Positions 26,558 through 33,476 of a stretch of DNA of 64,000 nucleotides are shown here, piece by piece. How positions within the stretch are numbered: the stretch's first letter is position 1; each line of letters begins with the position of its first letter. The notes beneath the pieces were generated by a model, which searched no databases, was not told where the DNA came from, and worked only from the letters and a program-made list of their open reading frames with translations. A program made the translations under genes and the position numbers. Origin of the DNA: Haemophilus haemolyticus_L. GTDB lineage: Bacteria; Pseudomonadota; Gammaproteobacteria; Enterobacterales; Pasteurellaceae. The stretch lies in contig NZ_QQGY01000001.1 in the NCBI RefSeq assembly GCF_003490595.1, forward strand, positions 248,001-312,000, read 5' to 3'.

Positions 26558-27331
26558 ATGCAGCAAACAAAACGTTCGCTATTAGGTTTGCTTATTTCTT
26601 TGATCGTGCACAGCATTGTTGTAGGGTTAATCTTATGGAGTTGGAATAAGCCAAGTGATAGCGCCAATAGCGCACCAGGCGAAATATCCACAAGTATTTC
26701 CATGGAAATGGTGCAAGGCATGGTGATGGAAGAACCTGCTCCTGAGCCAGAAAATGTACAAAAAGAGCCAGAACCAGAAAAACAAGAGGTTGTGGAAGAT
26801 CCAACAGTGAAACCTGAACCACAAAAAATCAAAGAACCAGAAAAAGAAAAGCCAAAACCAAAAGAAAAACCTAAAGAAAAGCCAAAGGATAAACCGAAAA
26901 AAGACGTTAAACCACAAGAAAAACCAATCAATAAAGATCTACCAAAAGGTGATAAAAATATTGATTCAAGTGCAAACGTGAATGCTAAAGCGACCACAAC
27001 TGGCGCCACCAATAGCAATGCACAAGTAGCGGGTAGTGGAACAGACACGAGCGAAATGGCAGCCTATCGCTCCGCAATTCGTCGTGAAATTGAACGTCAT
27101 AAACGTTATCCTACTCGCGCAAAAATGATGCGTAAGCAAGGTAAAGTCAGCGTATCCTTCAATGTAGGCCCTGATGGCTCACTAAGTGGTGCTCGCGTTA
27201 CTCAATCATCAGGTGATGAAAGCCTAGATAATGCAGCATTAGAAGCAGTTAACAGCGCAAGACCGGTCGGTGCAAGACCTTCAGGATTCCCTTCAGGGTT
27301 AAATGTGCCAATTAGTTTTACGCTTCAATAA
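26558..27331 (+). CDS. tonB: Energy transducer TonB
   Basis: Links the ExbB/ExbD motor to outer-membrane receptors. The 257-residue protein has an N-terminal membrane anchor (residues ~8-28 with the motif SLIVHSIVVG), a long periplasm-spanning stretch of Pro/Lys/Glu from ~65 to 125, and the C-terminal TonB domain with RYPTRAKMMRKQGKVSVSF. RBS AAGGA precedes the ATG. It is last in the operon before an uptake-signal terminator. Confidence 0.96.
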   Translation: MQQTKRSLLGLLISLIVHSIVVGLILWSWNKPSDSANSAPGEISTSISMEMVQGMVMEEPAPEPENVQKEPEPEKQEVVEDPTVKPEPQKIKEPEKEKPKPKEKPKEKPKDKPKKDVKPQEKPINKDLPKGDKNIDSSANVNAKATTTGATNSNAQVAGSGTDTSEMAAYRSAIRREIERHKRYPTRAKMMRKQGKVSVSFNVGPDGSLSGARVTQSSGDESLDNAALEAVNSARPVGARPSGFPSGLNVPISFTLQ

Positions 27332-27371
27332 AAAAGTGCGGTTAATTCTCTTTGAGTTTAACCGCACTTTT
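27332..27371. terminator. Terminator of inverted uptake signals
   Basis: AAAAGTGCGGTTAA pairs with TTAACCGCACTTTT around a 12-base loop, between convergent tonB and the amidotransferase gene. Confidence 0.85.
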
Positions 27372-27387
27372 CTTTGGCTAGATTTAA

Positions 27388-28212
27388 TTACGCTACTCGA
27401 TTACCTAAGGTACCATCATCAATCGATTCTTTCGGAGTACCTACCACTTCAGCAATTTTGTCCCCGTTCTTAAAAAATACAAATCCACCATTTTCCATTT
27501 TTGTCCAATTTTCATCTTTGGTTAATGGAAAGGTCGTAATGATATTCACTTTATCGCCTTCCTTTGCATAATCACTAAAATCAATGACACCATCATCATC
27601 AATTCTGTGTGCTTTACCAAAAGGAGCTTGTCGCATGACATAATGTAAATTCGTTGAGCAATGAGCTATCATCCATTCGCCATTAGAAAGAATAAAATTA
27701 AATGTGCCGTGTTGAGCAAGCTCTTTTGTTACTTTTTGAATAGCCTCAAAAATTTCCATTTCACTCGGTTTTTTACGAAAAGTATTTTTGAGATATTCCG
27801 CCATATAACAAAAAGCAGCTTCAGAATCTGTAGAACCTATTGGCTGCAAAAAATGTTCTGTCATATCTGGTAGGTTTTTCAAATTACCATTATGCGCAAA
27901 AACCCAGTTTTGCCCCCAAATTTCACGAATAAACGGATGAGTATTTTCAATATTCACTTCACCCTGAGTCGCCTTACGAATATGTGCAATAACATTCAAA
28001 GACTTGATTTTATATTGCTTCACACAATCAGCGATAGGGGAAAGGCTAGCAGCTTGATTGTCGCGAAAAATACGTACTCCACGCCCTTCAAAAAAAGCGA
28101 TTCCAAAGCCATCTGAATGACAATCAGTTAAACCAGCACGACGACGAAAACCTTCAAAAGAAAAGACAATATCCGTTGGCGTATTACAATTCATTCCGAG
28201 TAATTGACACAT
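27388..28212 (-). CDS. Class II glutamine amidotransferase, YafJ-like
   Basis: A 274-residue Ntn-hydrolase-type amidotransferase. The nucleophilic Cys is residue 2 (MCQLLGMNCNTP), exposed once Met is removed. It also has FSFEGFRRRAG, HIRKATQGEV and the oxyanion-region WVFAHNGNL. That order matches YafJ proteins. No synthase domain is present, so the acceptor is unknown. It lies beside the acquired island, whose left boundary is about 230 bases upstream of its start. Confidence 0.88.
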   Translation of the reverse strand: MCQLLGMNCNTPTDIVFSFEGFRRRAGLTDCHSDGFGIAFFEGRGVRIFRDNQAASLSPIADCVKQYKIKSLNVIAHIRKATQGEVNIENTHPFIREIWGQNWVFAHNGNLKNLPDMTEHFLQPIGSTDSEAAFCYMAEYLKNTFRKKPSEMEIFEAIQKVTKELAQHGTFNFILSNGEWMIAHCSTNLHYVMRQAPFGKAHRIDDDGVIDFSDYAKEGDKVNIITTFPLTKDENWTKMENGGFVFFKNGDKIAEVVGTPKESIDDGTLGNRVA

Positions 28213-28444
28213 AATTTAAATAAGATATAACCTCACAATATGTGAGTGATTTAACACCATTACGAAAGGAATATCAAGAGAGATTCTATGGATTTTTCAT
28301 GTCATGTAGATATTAGATCTCTCCGAAATAATTCTTTTAGTTAACACAGTATTTTCCAGAAATCATTACCGATTATTTCTAATGAGAGTTATTCAAAGAA
28401 ATAGGATTTGAAAATTAAAGTAATAAATATTGATAAAAAGAAAT
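28213..28444. other. AT-rich intergenic, nothing recognised
   Basis: No gene or clear repeat is seen; it should hold the amidotransferase promoter. The IS1016-like element begins at its right end. Confidence 0.5.
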
Positions 28445-28924
28445 GGGGCTGACGTAGATTACCGCTAAATACCGAACTATTTTCGCAATATTTTAAGCTG
28501 TTCTTTTGGTGCTATAAAGTTAAACCGAAATTTACATTCCTTCAAGAATAAAGAAAGTTTTTTCGGTCAATTTCATTATATTTTCGGAGTATTTTCTTCG
28601 CCTGACTCCAGAAATTTTCTATTCCATTTATGTGGTTTTGTTTCACCGCAAATAGTTCGGAATGATTGATTCGTTCGTGGTGAAATTTGCTTACATTAAA
28701 AACCTCATCGGCTTCAATGGCTAAATGATAGCTAATGACTTTAGGAATTTTTCGGAAAAACAAAATCGCTGAATTGGCGTGGATACCAAGTAAATAAGCC
28801 GTTGCTCGGGCTGTGACTTCTAATACAAAAAATTCAAGTAGCTTATTTTGTATAGATTTATTTAATTTACAATGAGTTATCTTCATTTTATAGACTAGTG
28901 CACTTGATAATCTACGTCAGCCCC
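28445..28924 (-). mobile_element. IS1016-like element, copy A, internally deleted
   Basis: A 480-base element bounded by perfect 17-base inverted repeats, GGGGCTGACGTAGATTA at 28445-28461 and its complement at 28908-28924. The inner protein is clearly the IS1016 (IS1595 family) transposase. It lacks the central catalytic part and is out of frame near its end, so it cannot move by itself. The flanks (AAAGAAAT and AAATAAAT) are nearly an 8-base duplication, but AT-rich enough to be chance. Confidence 0.85.
28542..28886 (-). pseudogene. IS1016-like transposase, internal deletion and frameshift
   Basis: 114 codons. The first ~58 residues (from MKITHCKLNKSIQNKLLEFF to the DDE-region start IEADEVF) match the transposase N-terminus. 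The frame then jumps to its C-terminal part NHINGIENFWSQAKKILRKY, losing the middle with most of the DDE catalytic core. A shift after DRKNF stops the frame early; the lost end (KECKFRFNF) is readable in another frame. Confidence 0.85.
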
Positions 28925-29074
28925 AAATAAATTTATTGGCTAGCACAAAACTATATTGCATAAGTTTTGAAAAGGCATATTATAGATAGCACAAAAGTTT
29001 TAACTTTTGAAGCATCGAAAGTTGAGTTTATTCACGATGATAATTATATGCAACCAAAAATAACAGGAGGAACT

Positions 29075-29302
29075 ATGGTTGGAAAATCAGATTGGGAATC
29101 CATCAATTTCTCTCAAGATCACGAAATGGATTATATCTTGTCTCAATATGGCTGGATAAAGAATGAAAAGAATAGAGAAATATTGAGAAAATGGGGGGAA
29201 GAAGCTAAATTATCTTTGGGTAGAACAAGCACTCAAAACATTACTCACGGTGAATTTTACAAATTTATTTTAAATGTAAAAAAACATAAAAAAAATGGTT
29301 AA
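29075..29302 (+). CDS. Small hypothetical protein upstream of resolvase
   Basis: 75 residues from an ATG with a near-perfect Shine-Dalgarno (AGGAGG, 5 bases upstream). The frame is open further up to 28967, but that start is weak. The protein is charged and soluble-looking, with DHEMDYILSQYGWIKNEKNR and a basic C-terminus KKHKKNG. I recognise no family. It overlaps the resolvase start by 8 bases, so the two were translationally coupled; a role in plasmid maintenance is a guess. Confidence 0.6.
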   Translation: MVGKSDWESINFSQDHEMDYILSQYGWIKNEKNREILRKWGEEAKLSLGRTSTQNITHGEFYKFILNVKKHKKNG

Positions 29303-29869
29303 AATAGGATACGCAAGAGTTAGCACATTAAAGCAAGACTTAAATGAGAAAATATCCGAACTTGAGAAATTTGGCTGTAAAAAATCTTTTCAGGTAAGCA
29401 TTCAGGCAAAGCCGAAAAAAACGAAGAGCAGCTCAATGAGCTGCTTAATTATATTCGAGAGGGCGATACGCTTGTTGTCACAAAACTTGATAGGCTAGGG
29501 CGTAGCCTAAGCCAATGCTTAAAAATGCTAGATTTTTTATTGGAAAATAAAATCGGCTTCATTGCATTAAATCAATCAATAGACAGCACGGAACGCAAGG
29601 ATCCGATGGCTATGGCTATGATTCATCTATTGGGGTTATTCGCCGAATTAGAGCGTAATTTTATTGTAGAAAGAACACAAGGCGGAAAGCTGGCAAAAGT
29701 AGAATCAGGAGATTTAAAAGCAATCGGCGGACGACCTAAAAAGTTATCAGAAAAGATAGAAGAAAGACTTGTAAAAGATATAAAAAAGAAATTATCAATA
29801 AATGAATTATCAAAAAAATATGAAGTGTCGAGAGCAACGATAAGCCGATACAAAAAGAAAATAAAATAG
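29295..29869 (+). pseudogene. Serine recombinase (resolvase/invertase), one-base frameshift
   Basis: The protein begins MVKIGYARVSTLKQ with the catalytic Ser at residue 10. It continues, in a frame one base shifted, with KLDRLGRSLSQC, the long helix region LLGLFAELERNFIVERTQGG and a C-terminal helix-turn-helix LSKKYEVSRATISRYKKK. The break is at a run of six A (29379-29384); seven A would restore one frame of about 191 residues. Such enzymes resolve plasmid multimers or cointegrates. It is either a dead gene, a slippage-switched gene, or a sequencing error in the A-run. Confidence 0.85.
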
Positions 29870-29898
29870 CTACCGCCTCCCTGCGGTCGTTGCTGAAT

Positions 29899-29943
29899 CC
29901 CCAAAGAACAAAAACAGACTACGCTAGTTTTTGCCCTTTGGGG
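29899..29943. terminator. Long inverted repeat, probable terminator
   Basis: CCCCAAAG pairs with CTTTGGGG, with inner ACAAAAAC/GTTTTTG, around a 12-base loop. It lies between the resolvase and the convergent toxin gene. The neighbouring CTACCGCCTCCCTGCGG is unlike chromosomal DNA here. Confidence 0.65.
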
Positions 29944-30002
29944 ATTTCCATTTATAGAGAAAAGCTCTTAGCCTTTTGAGCCTGAAGCTCTTGCTTTTTA
30001 GG

Positions 30003-30809
30003 CTAAATTTTGGAGCCTGTGGCGTTAATTGTTCTTGCTTCAGGTCTATTTACCTTAAATTCATTATTCAGCATTAACGGCTGAATTATTCCAGATTTCA
30101 AGGCTTCTGCAGTTATGCTTTTTTGCTGCATATCCTTATGCGTTGCCAGCCCCTCAAGAGCATTTGAAAGCTGGCTATCTTTCTTTAGTAGTTCGTCAGC
30201 TCTTACTCCATTTACTAAAACATCATAAGATTTTTGACCTAATTTTTCAGTTTGCTCTTTATTAAAGGAAAATTCAACTTTATACTGTTTTTCATAATTT
30301 TTTTTAAATTCTGCATAATTATCACAAGCTGCTTCTAATTTTTTAAAATTACAAGATACCTTAGAAAAGTAAGGGTTATTCTGTTCAATTACATTCTTAT
30401 AAAGAACTTTTGCTTTATTCTCAATATAATCCTCGTTATTAGTTATAACCTGATAATCTTTTCTTAGTAAATTTTTATATACTTTATCTTGAACTGAATT
30501 TATATCTACTCTAGATACATACTCCCTATTAATGGGAATCATATTATTAAGTAACACAGACCCTATAAACTTTCCATTATGTTTTATTTTAAATGTTGTA
30601 GGATCAGAATCCCTTAACTTTAAATGCTTATCTTTTGGAGAAGTCAGCGGAGCAAAATAATTTTTTCCATTTATATTTAAAACTACACCAACATAAGGCT
30701 TTTTGTTCTTATTATTATCATAATTATTTTGAACATTTTTATCAAAAGACTTTAAATATTTAACGTAATCACCGTTTATATGATATAGATCTAAATCTTT
30801 ATTTTTCAC
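30003..30809 (-). CDS. Type III toxin, ToxN/AbiQ-family endoribonuclease with C-terminal extension
   Basis: 268 residues from a GTG start with GGAG about 11 bases upstream. Residues 1-165 match the ToxN/AbiQ pattern: LYHINGDYVKYLKSFDKNV, then YVGVVLNINGKNYFAPLTSP, then NNMIPINREYVSR and DKVYKNLLRKDYQ. ToxN is a sequence-specific RNase held inactive by a repeat RNA that it processes itself; such loci stabilise plasmids and abort phage infection. Known ToxN/AbiQ proteins are about 170 residues, so residues ~170-268 are an extra domain I do not recognise. The antitoxin array and terminator lie directly upstream, as expected. Confidence 0.85.
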   Translation of the reverse strand: MKNKDLDLYHINGDYVKYLKSFDKNVQNNYDNNKNKKPYVGVVLNINGKNYFAPLTSPKDKHLKLRDSDPTTFKIKHNGKFIGSVLLNNMIPINREYVSRVDINSVQDKVYKNLLRKDYQVITNNEDYIENKAKVLYKNVIEQNNPYFSKVSCNFKKLEAACDNYAEFKKNYEKQYKVEFSFNKEQTEKLGQKSYDVLVNGVRADELLKKDSQLSNALEGLATHKDMQQKSITAEALKSGIIQPLMLNNEFKVNRPEARTINATGSKI

Positions 30810-30832
30810 TTTTTCCGTTCTCCATATACAAC

Positions 30833-30857
30833 AAAAGAGAGCATTATGCTCTCTTTT
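30833..30857 (-). terminator. Terminator between antitoxin repeats and toxin gene
   Basis: AAAAGAGAGCA pairs perfectly with TGCTCTCTTTT around a 3-base loop on the minus strand. This is the standard type III layout, where partial read-through sets a high antitoxin-to-toxin ratio. Confidence 0.9.
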
Positions 30858-30864
30858 GCTATTC

Positions 30865-30966
30865 TTTTAAGGTTCGCATTAAGGCAGCGAAGCACCACTT
30901 TTAAGGTTCGCATTAAGGCAGCGAAGCACCACTTTTAAGGTTCGCATTAAGGCAGCGAAGCACCAC
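30865..30966 (-). ncRNA. Type III antitoxin RNA: three perfect 34-nt tandem repeats
   Basis: Units 30865-30898, 30899-30932 and 30933-30966 are identical. Read on the minus strand each unit starts GTGGTGC, contains TTCGC...GCGAA able to pair, and ends CCTTAAAA. GGU (positions 3-5) can pair with GCC (14-16, one G-U) while TTCGC (8-12) pairs with GCGAA (22-26), giving an interleaved H-type pseudoknot like known ToxI units. The A-rich end fits ToxN cutting within A tracts. Size and number resemble described ToxI arrays (34-36 nt, about 3-5 units). Confidence 0.9.
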
Positions 30967-30996
30967 AAGAAAGAAAACCTCGTTTTCTTTTTGGAA

Positions 30997-31025
30997 ATTC
31001 TAGCAAAAGCAACATCGAAATTCAA
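30997..31025 (-). promoter_or_regulatory. Promoter of the antitoxin-toxin transcript
   Basis: On the minus strand, -35 TTGAAT (31020-31025) and -10 TAGAAT (30997-31002) are separated by 17 bases. Transcription would start near 30990, just before a small hairpin (AAGAAAAC/GTTTTCTT at 30971-30989) and the first repeat. Confidence 0.75.
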
Positions 31026-31047
31026 GCTAGATTTAGATAAATTACTA

Positions 31048-31371
31048 CTACAAATCATTGATAGAACAAAATAGTAGAGCGTCTCTTAATGCAATCGCTG
31101 CATTTGAGTAACAGCCCTCATAACTATCAAATTTAACGACCTTTTTAGCCGTTCCTGTTGATGTTTTTTCAACCTCAATAAGTCGCCATTCATAGCCTGT
31201 TAAACCTACATCAGATTGCTTATATCGAGTTTCATAAACCTCTAATGTCATTGCTGCCCATATCGTCGGCATAGTATAAATAACAGGCTCATTCTCATAA
31301 CTTAAAGAATGCTCAATATCATTACGAGGTTTAAGCATTCTTATTGAAATAGTGAGAAGCTCTCTACTCAT
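31048..31371 (-). CDS. Hypothetical plasmid-type protein
   Basis: 107 residues, start overlapping the end of the upstream gene by 8 bases. The sequence is mixed alpha/beta-looking, with EPVIYTMPTIWAAMTLEVYETRY and a C-terminal ALRDALLFCSI. I recognise no family. It sits between a partition-like gene pair and the antitoxin promoter and is probably part of the same plasmid backbone. Confidence 0.55.
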   Translation of the reverse strand: MSRELLTISIRMLKPRNDIEHSLSYENEPVIYTMPTIWAAMTLEVYETRYKQSDVGLTGYEWRLIEVEKTSTGTAKKVVKFDSYEGCYSNAAIALRDALLFCSINDL

Positions 31372-31834
31372 CGTTTAATCCTTTTAAAAGCTCATCTAAA
31401 TCTAGATTGAGCTTACATTTTGCATAATGCAATAATGCAAGTGTGATAACGCCTCTTAATCGAAGATTAACCCAATTATCTTTATATTCTTCATATTTTT
31501 CACGAAAATAGAGATAAGTGCTATTTTTATTCATAGTAAAACGATAATTACTTTTATCGCCAATCAAAAAAGGGAGATAGTCCATATAATCAAGATTATC
31601 AATACCCTCTTTCATATATTGAGCTGCTGCACTAAAAAGCGTCATCGTTGTTGAAATTTTTGTGATTTCTAATAGCTTTTTAATTAGCTTCCCTTGAGCG
31701 TCCGAAAAGTTTACGGTTGAACTCCCTACTGAATTATATTTTTTCGCTTTTTCTGTTTGTTTGTCCGCAATCTCTCCATTTGTTGCCCCTGCAATAAAGC
31801 TCATTGCTTGGCTTGCTCTACTCATTTTTTTCAT
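31364..31834 (-). CDS. Hypothetical protein downstream of ParA fragment; possible partition partner
   Basis: 156 residues, beginning MKKMSRASQAMSFIAGATNG, followed by a basic linker and a helical C-terminal half. I recognise no domain. In plasmids the gene directly behind parA usually encodes the centromere-binding partner, and the 1-base spacing to the ParA fragment fits; this is inference from position only. It overlaps the next gene by 8 bases. Confidence 0.5.
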   Translation of the reverse strand: MKKMSRASQAMSFIAGATNGEIADKQTEKAKKYNSVGSSTVNFSDAQGKLIKKLLEITKISTTMTLFSAAAQYMKEGIDNLDYMDYLPFLIGDKSNYRFTMNKNSTYLYFREKYEEYKDNWVNLRLRGVITLALLHYAKCKLNLDLDELLKGLNDE

Positions 31835-31835
31835 A

Positions 31836-32069
31836 CTATACCCCTAAAATTTTCTGTAATACAACGGCGATTTCATCTGCTGATTTATTGGCTTTTACCT
31901 CAAAGCAAGAGCCGCCCTCGCTAAATGAAGTGCGTAAAATTTTTCGATCAAAAATAGGCTCTTCTATCACGGTAGATTTTAAACCTGCTTGTTGTAGCAG
32001 CTCTAAAGATTCCGCTCTTTCTTTGTCTTTTGGTGCTATAAAGTTAAACCGAAATTTACATTCCTTCAA
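31836..32069 (-). pseudogene. ParA C-terminus fused to transposase end
   Basis: A 77-codon chimeric frame. The first ~14 residues (KECKFRFNFIAPK) are the C-terminal end of the IS1016-like transposase. The rest resembles the last 60 residues of a ParA/Soj partition ATPase: LLQQAGLKSTVIEEPIFDRK, the SFSEGG turn, and the final helix SADEIAVVLQKIL. A whole ParA is over 200 residues and its Walker motifs are missing, so the gene was cut by the element at 32026. Confidence 0.6.
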
Positions 32070-32448
32070 GAATAAAGAAAGTTTTTTCGGTCAATTTCAT
32101 TATATTTTCGGAGTATTTTCTTCGCCTGACTCCAGAAATTTTCTATTCCATTTATGTGGTTTTGTTTCACCGCAAATAGTTCGGAATGATTGATTCGTTC
32201 GTGGTGAAATTTGCTTACATTAAAAACCTCATCGGCTTCAATGGCTAAATGATAGCTAATGACTTTAGGAATTTTTTGGAAAAACAAAATCGCTGAATTG
32301 GCGTGGAGACCTAGTAAATAAGCCGTTGCTCGGGCTGTAACTTTTAATACAAAAAATTCAAGTAGCTTATTTTGTATAGATTTCTTTAATTTACAATGAG
32401 TTATCTTCATTTTATAGACTAGTGCACTTGCTAATCTACATCAGCCCC
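32026..32448 (-). mobile_element. IS1016-like element, copy B, truncated at its left end
   Basis: 423 bases matching copy A (28502-28924) in the same orientation, with about nine base differences by eye and the same internal deletion and frameshift. The right inverted repeat has two changes (TAATCTACATCAGCCCC). The left 57 bases of the element, including its inverted repeat, are absent; parA sequence is joined there. Confidence 0.85.
32066..32410 (-). pseudogene. IS1016-like transposase, internally deleted (copy B)
   Basis: 114 codons, nearly identical to the copy A product (differences such as LKKSIQ and GLHANS), with the same jump from ADEVF to the C-terminal NHINGIENFW and the same early stop. 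The identical defect means the two copies descend from one already broken element. Confidence 0.85.
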
Positions 32449-32461
32449 TTATTTAAACAAG

Positions 32462-32490
32462 AAAAAAGGCGTATTTATTAATACGCCTTT
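32462..32490 (-). terminator. Terminator of the nrf operon
   Basis: AAAGGCGTATT pairs with AATACGCCTTT around a 4-base loop, with a run of A on its left that reads as U on the minus strand. Confidence 0.8.
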
Positions 32491-32510
32491 CTTATACACA
32501 TAATTCTGAT

Positions 32511-33476
32511 TTATGCTACTGTCAATTGTCCCGCATATAAAACAAAGAAACGTAAACAGAATACCCCAATTAAGTCAAAAATTGACACCAAGATAATAAA
32601 GTTACGGTTGTATTTTAAACGGTCATTAACAAACATATTGGCGATTAATGGGATCAAGATACCAATAAAGAATACCCCAATCCAGAATACCGCACCCCAG
32701 AAACCAGATAATGCATTATGTAACGCAACTGTTTTTTGGCCGCCACCAAAATGTAAGCCAACGAAGAAACACACAAGCAAACCAAGCTCTGTCACCATAA
32801 TTGGCACTTCAAATTTGTGGATGAAGTGCGATTCGTGAGAATCACCTTTTAATTTTCCTGCAATCAAGATAATTAAGAAGGTTGCAGCAATACCAGATGA
32901 TGTACCAGAAGCTAAGAATAATGCTGGTAATACTGGGTTATTCAACATTGGATAGCTGATCAACGCAGAAAGTAAGAACCCTGTGTATGCACCAAGCACT
33001 GCAGCCAATACGAAAAGAATAACTTCGACTGGACTTGCAATACGTTCTGCAATACCGATGAGTTTCATCACAAATTGCAGTTTTGGCATAAAGCGATTAA
33101 TTAATGCTTCGATTTCTTTTTTGAAAATCACCACTCCCCAAACTACTAAAAACAACATATAGATTTGGAATAGCATGACCCCCATCGACATTACGGAGTT
33201 AAATTGATAGTTAAACATCAATTTCCAGAATGTCCAAGGTCGAGCCAAGTGGAAAATTAATAGCGTTAAACCAATTAATGTTGGTACTGACCCTAAAATT
33301 ACCCCAGATCGAATAATCCAGTTTTGGCTTGGATTTTCTATTTTATTACTGCGTTTATACGCAATTGCTAACTGTACCGCACCAGATGAGATCCCCAATA
33401 AGAACAAGTAGATCGCAATGGTAGAATCCCACACTAGATTAGGCGTATGAAATGGAACTGGATAATCTAACGTCAT
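32511..33476 (-). CDS. nrfD: Nitrite reductase membrane subunit NrfD (quinol oxidase)
   Basis: Polytopic inner-membrane protein that takes electrons from menaquinol and passes them to NrfC. The 321-residue protein has about eight hydrophobic segments and NrfD/PsrC-type features such as PVPFHTPNLVWDSTIAIYLF at the start and ALFLASGTSSGIAATFLII. It overlaps nrfC by 4 bases. Confidence 0.93.
   Translation of the reverse strand: MTLDYPVPFHTPNLVWDSTIAIYLFLLGISSGAVQLAIAYKRSNKIENPSQNWIIRSGVILGSVPTLIGLTLLIFHLARPWTFWKLMFNYQFNSVMSMGVMLFQIYMLFLVVWGVVIFKKEIEALINRFMPKLQFVMKLIGIAERIASPVEVILFVLAAVLGAYTGFLLSALISYPMLNNPVLPALFLASGTSSGIAATFLIILIAGKLKGDSHESHFIHKFEVPIMVTELGLLVCFFVGLHFGGGQKTVALHNALSGFWGAVFWIGVFFIGILIPLIANMFVNDRLKYNRNFIILVSIFDLIGVFCLRFFVLYAGQLTVA

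Noticed and set aside
30865..30966. CRISPR array
   Set aside because: The three 34-nt repeats abut directly with no spacers, no cas genes are near, and the context is a type III toxin-antitoxin locus.
28445..32448. Active composite transposon
   Set aside because: Both IS copies lack the transposase core and copy B lacks its left inverted repeat, so the unit cannot transpose by itself.
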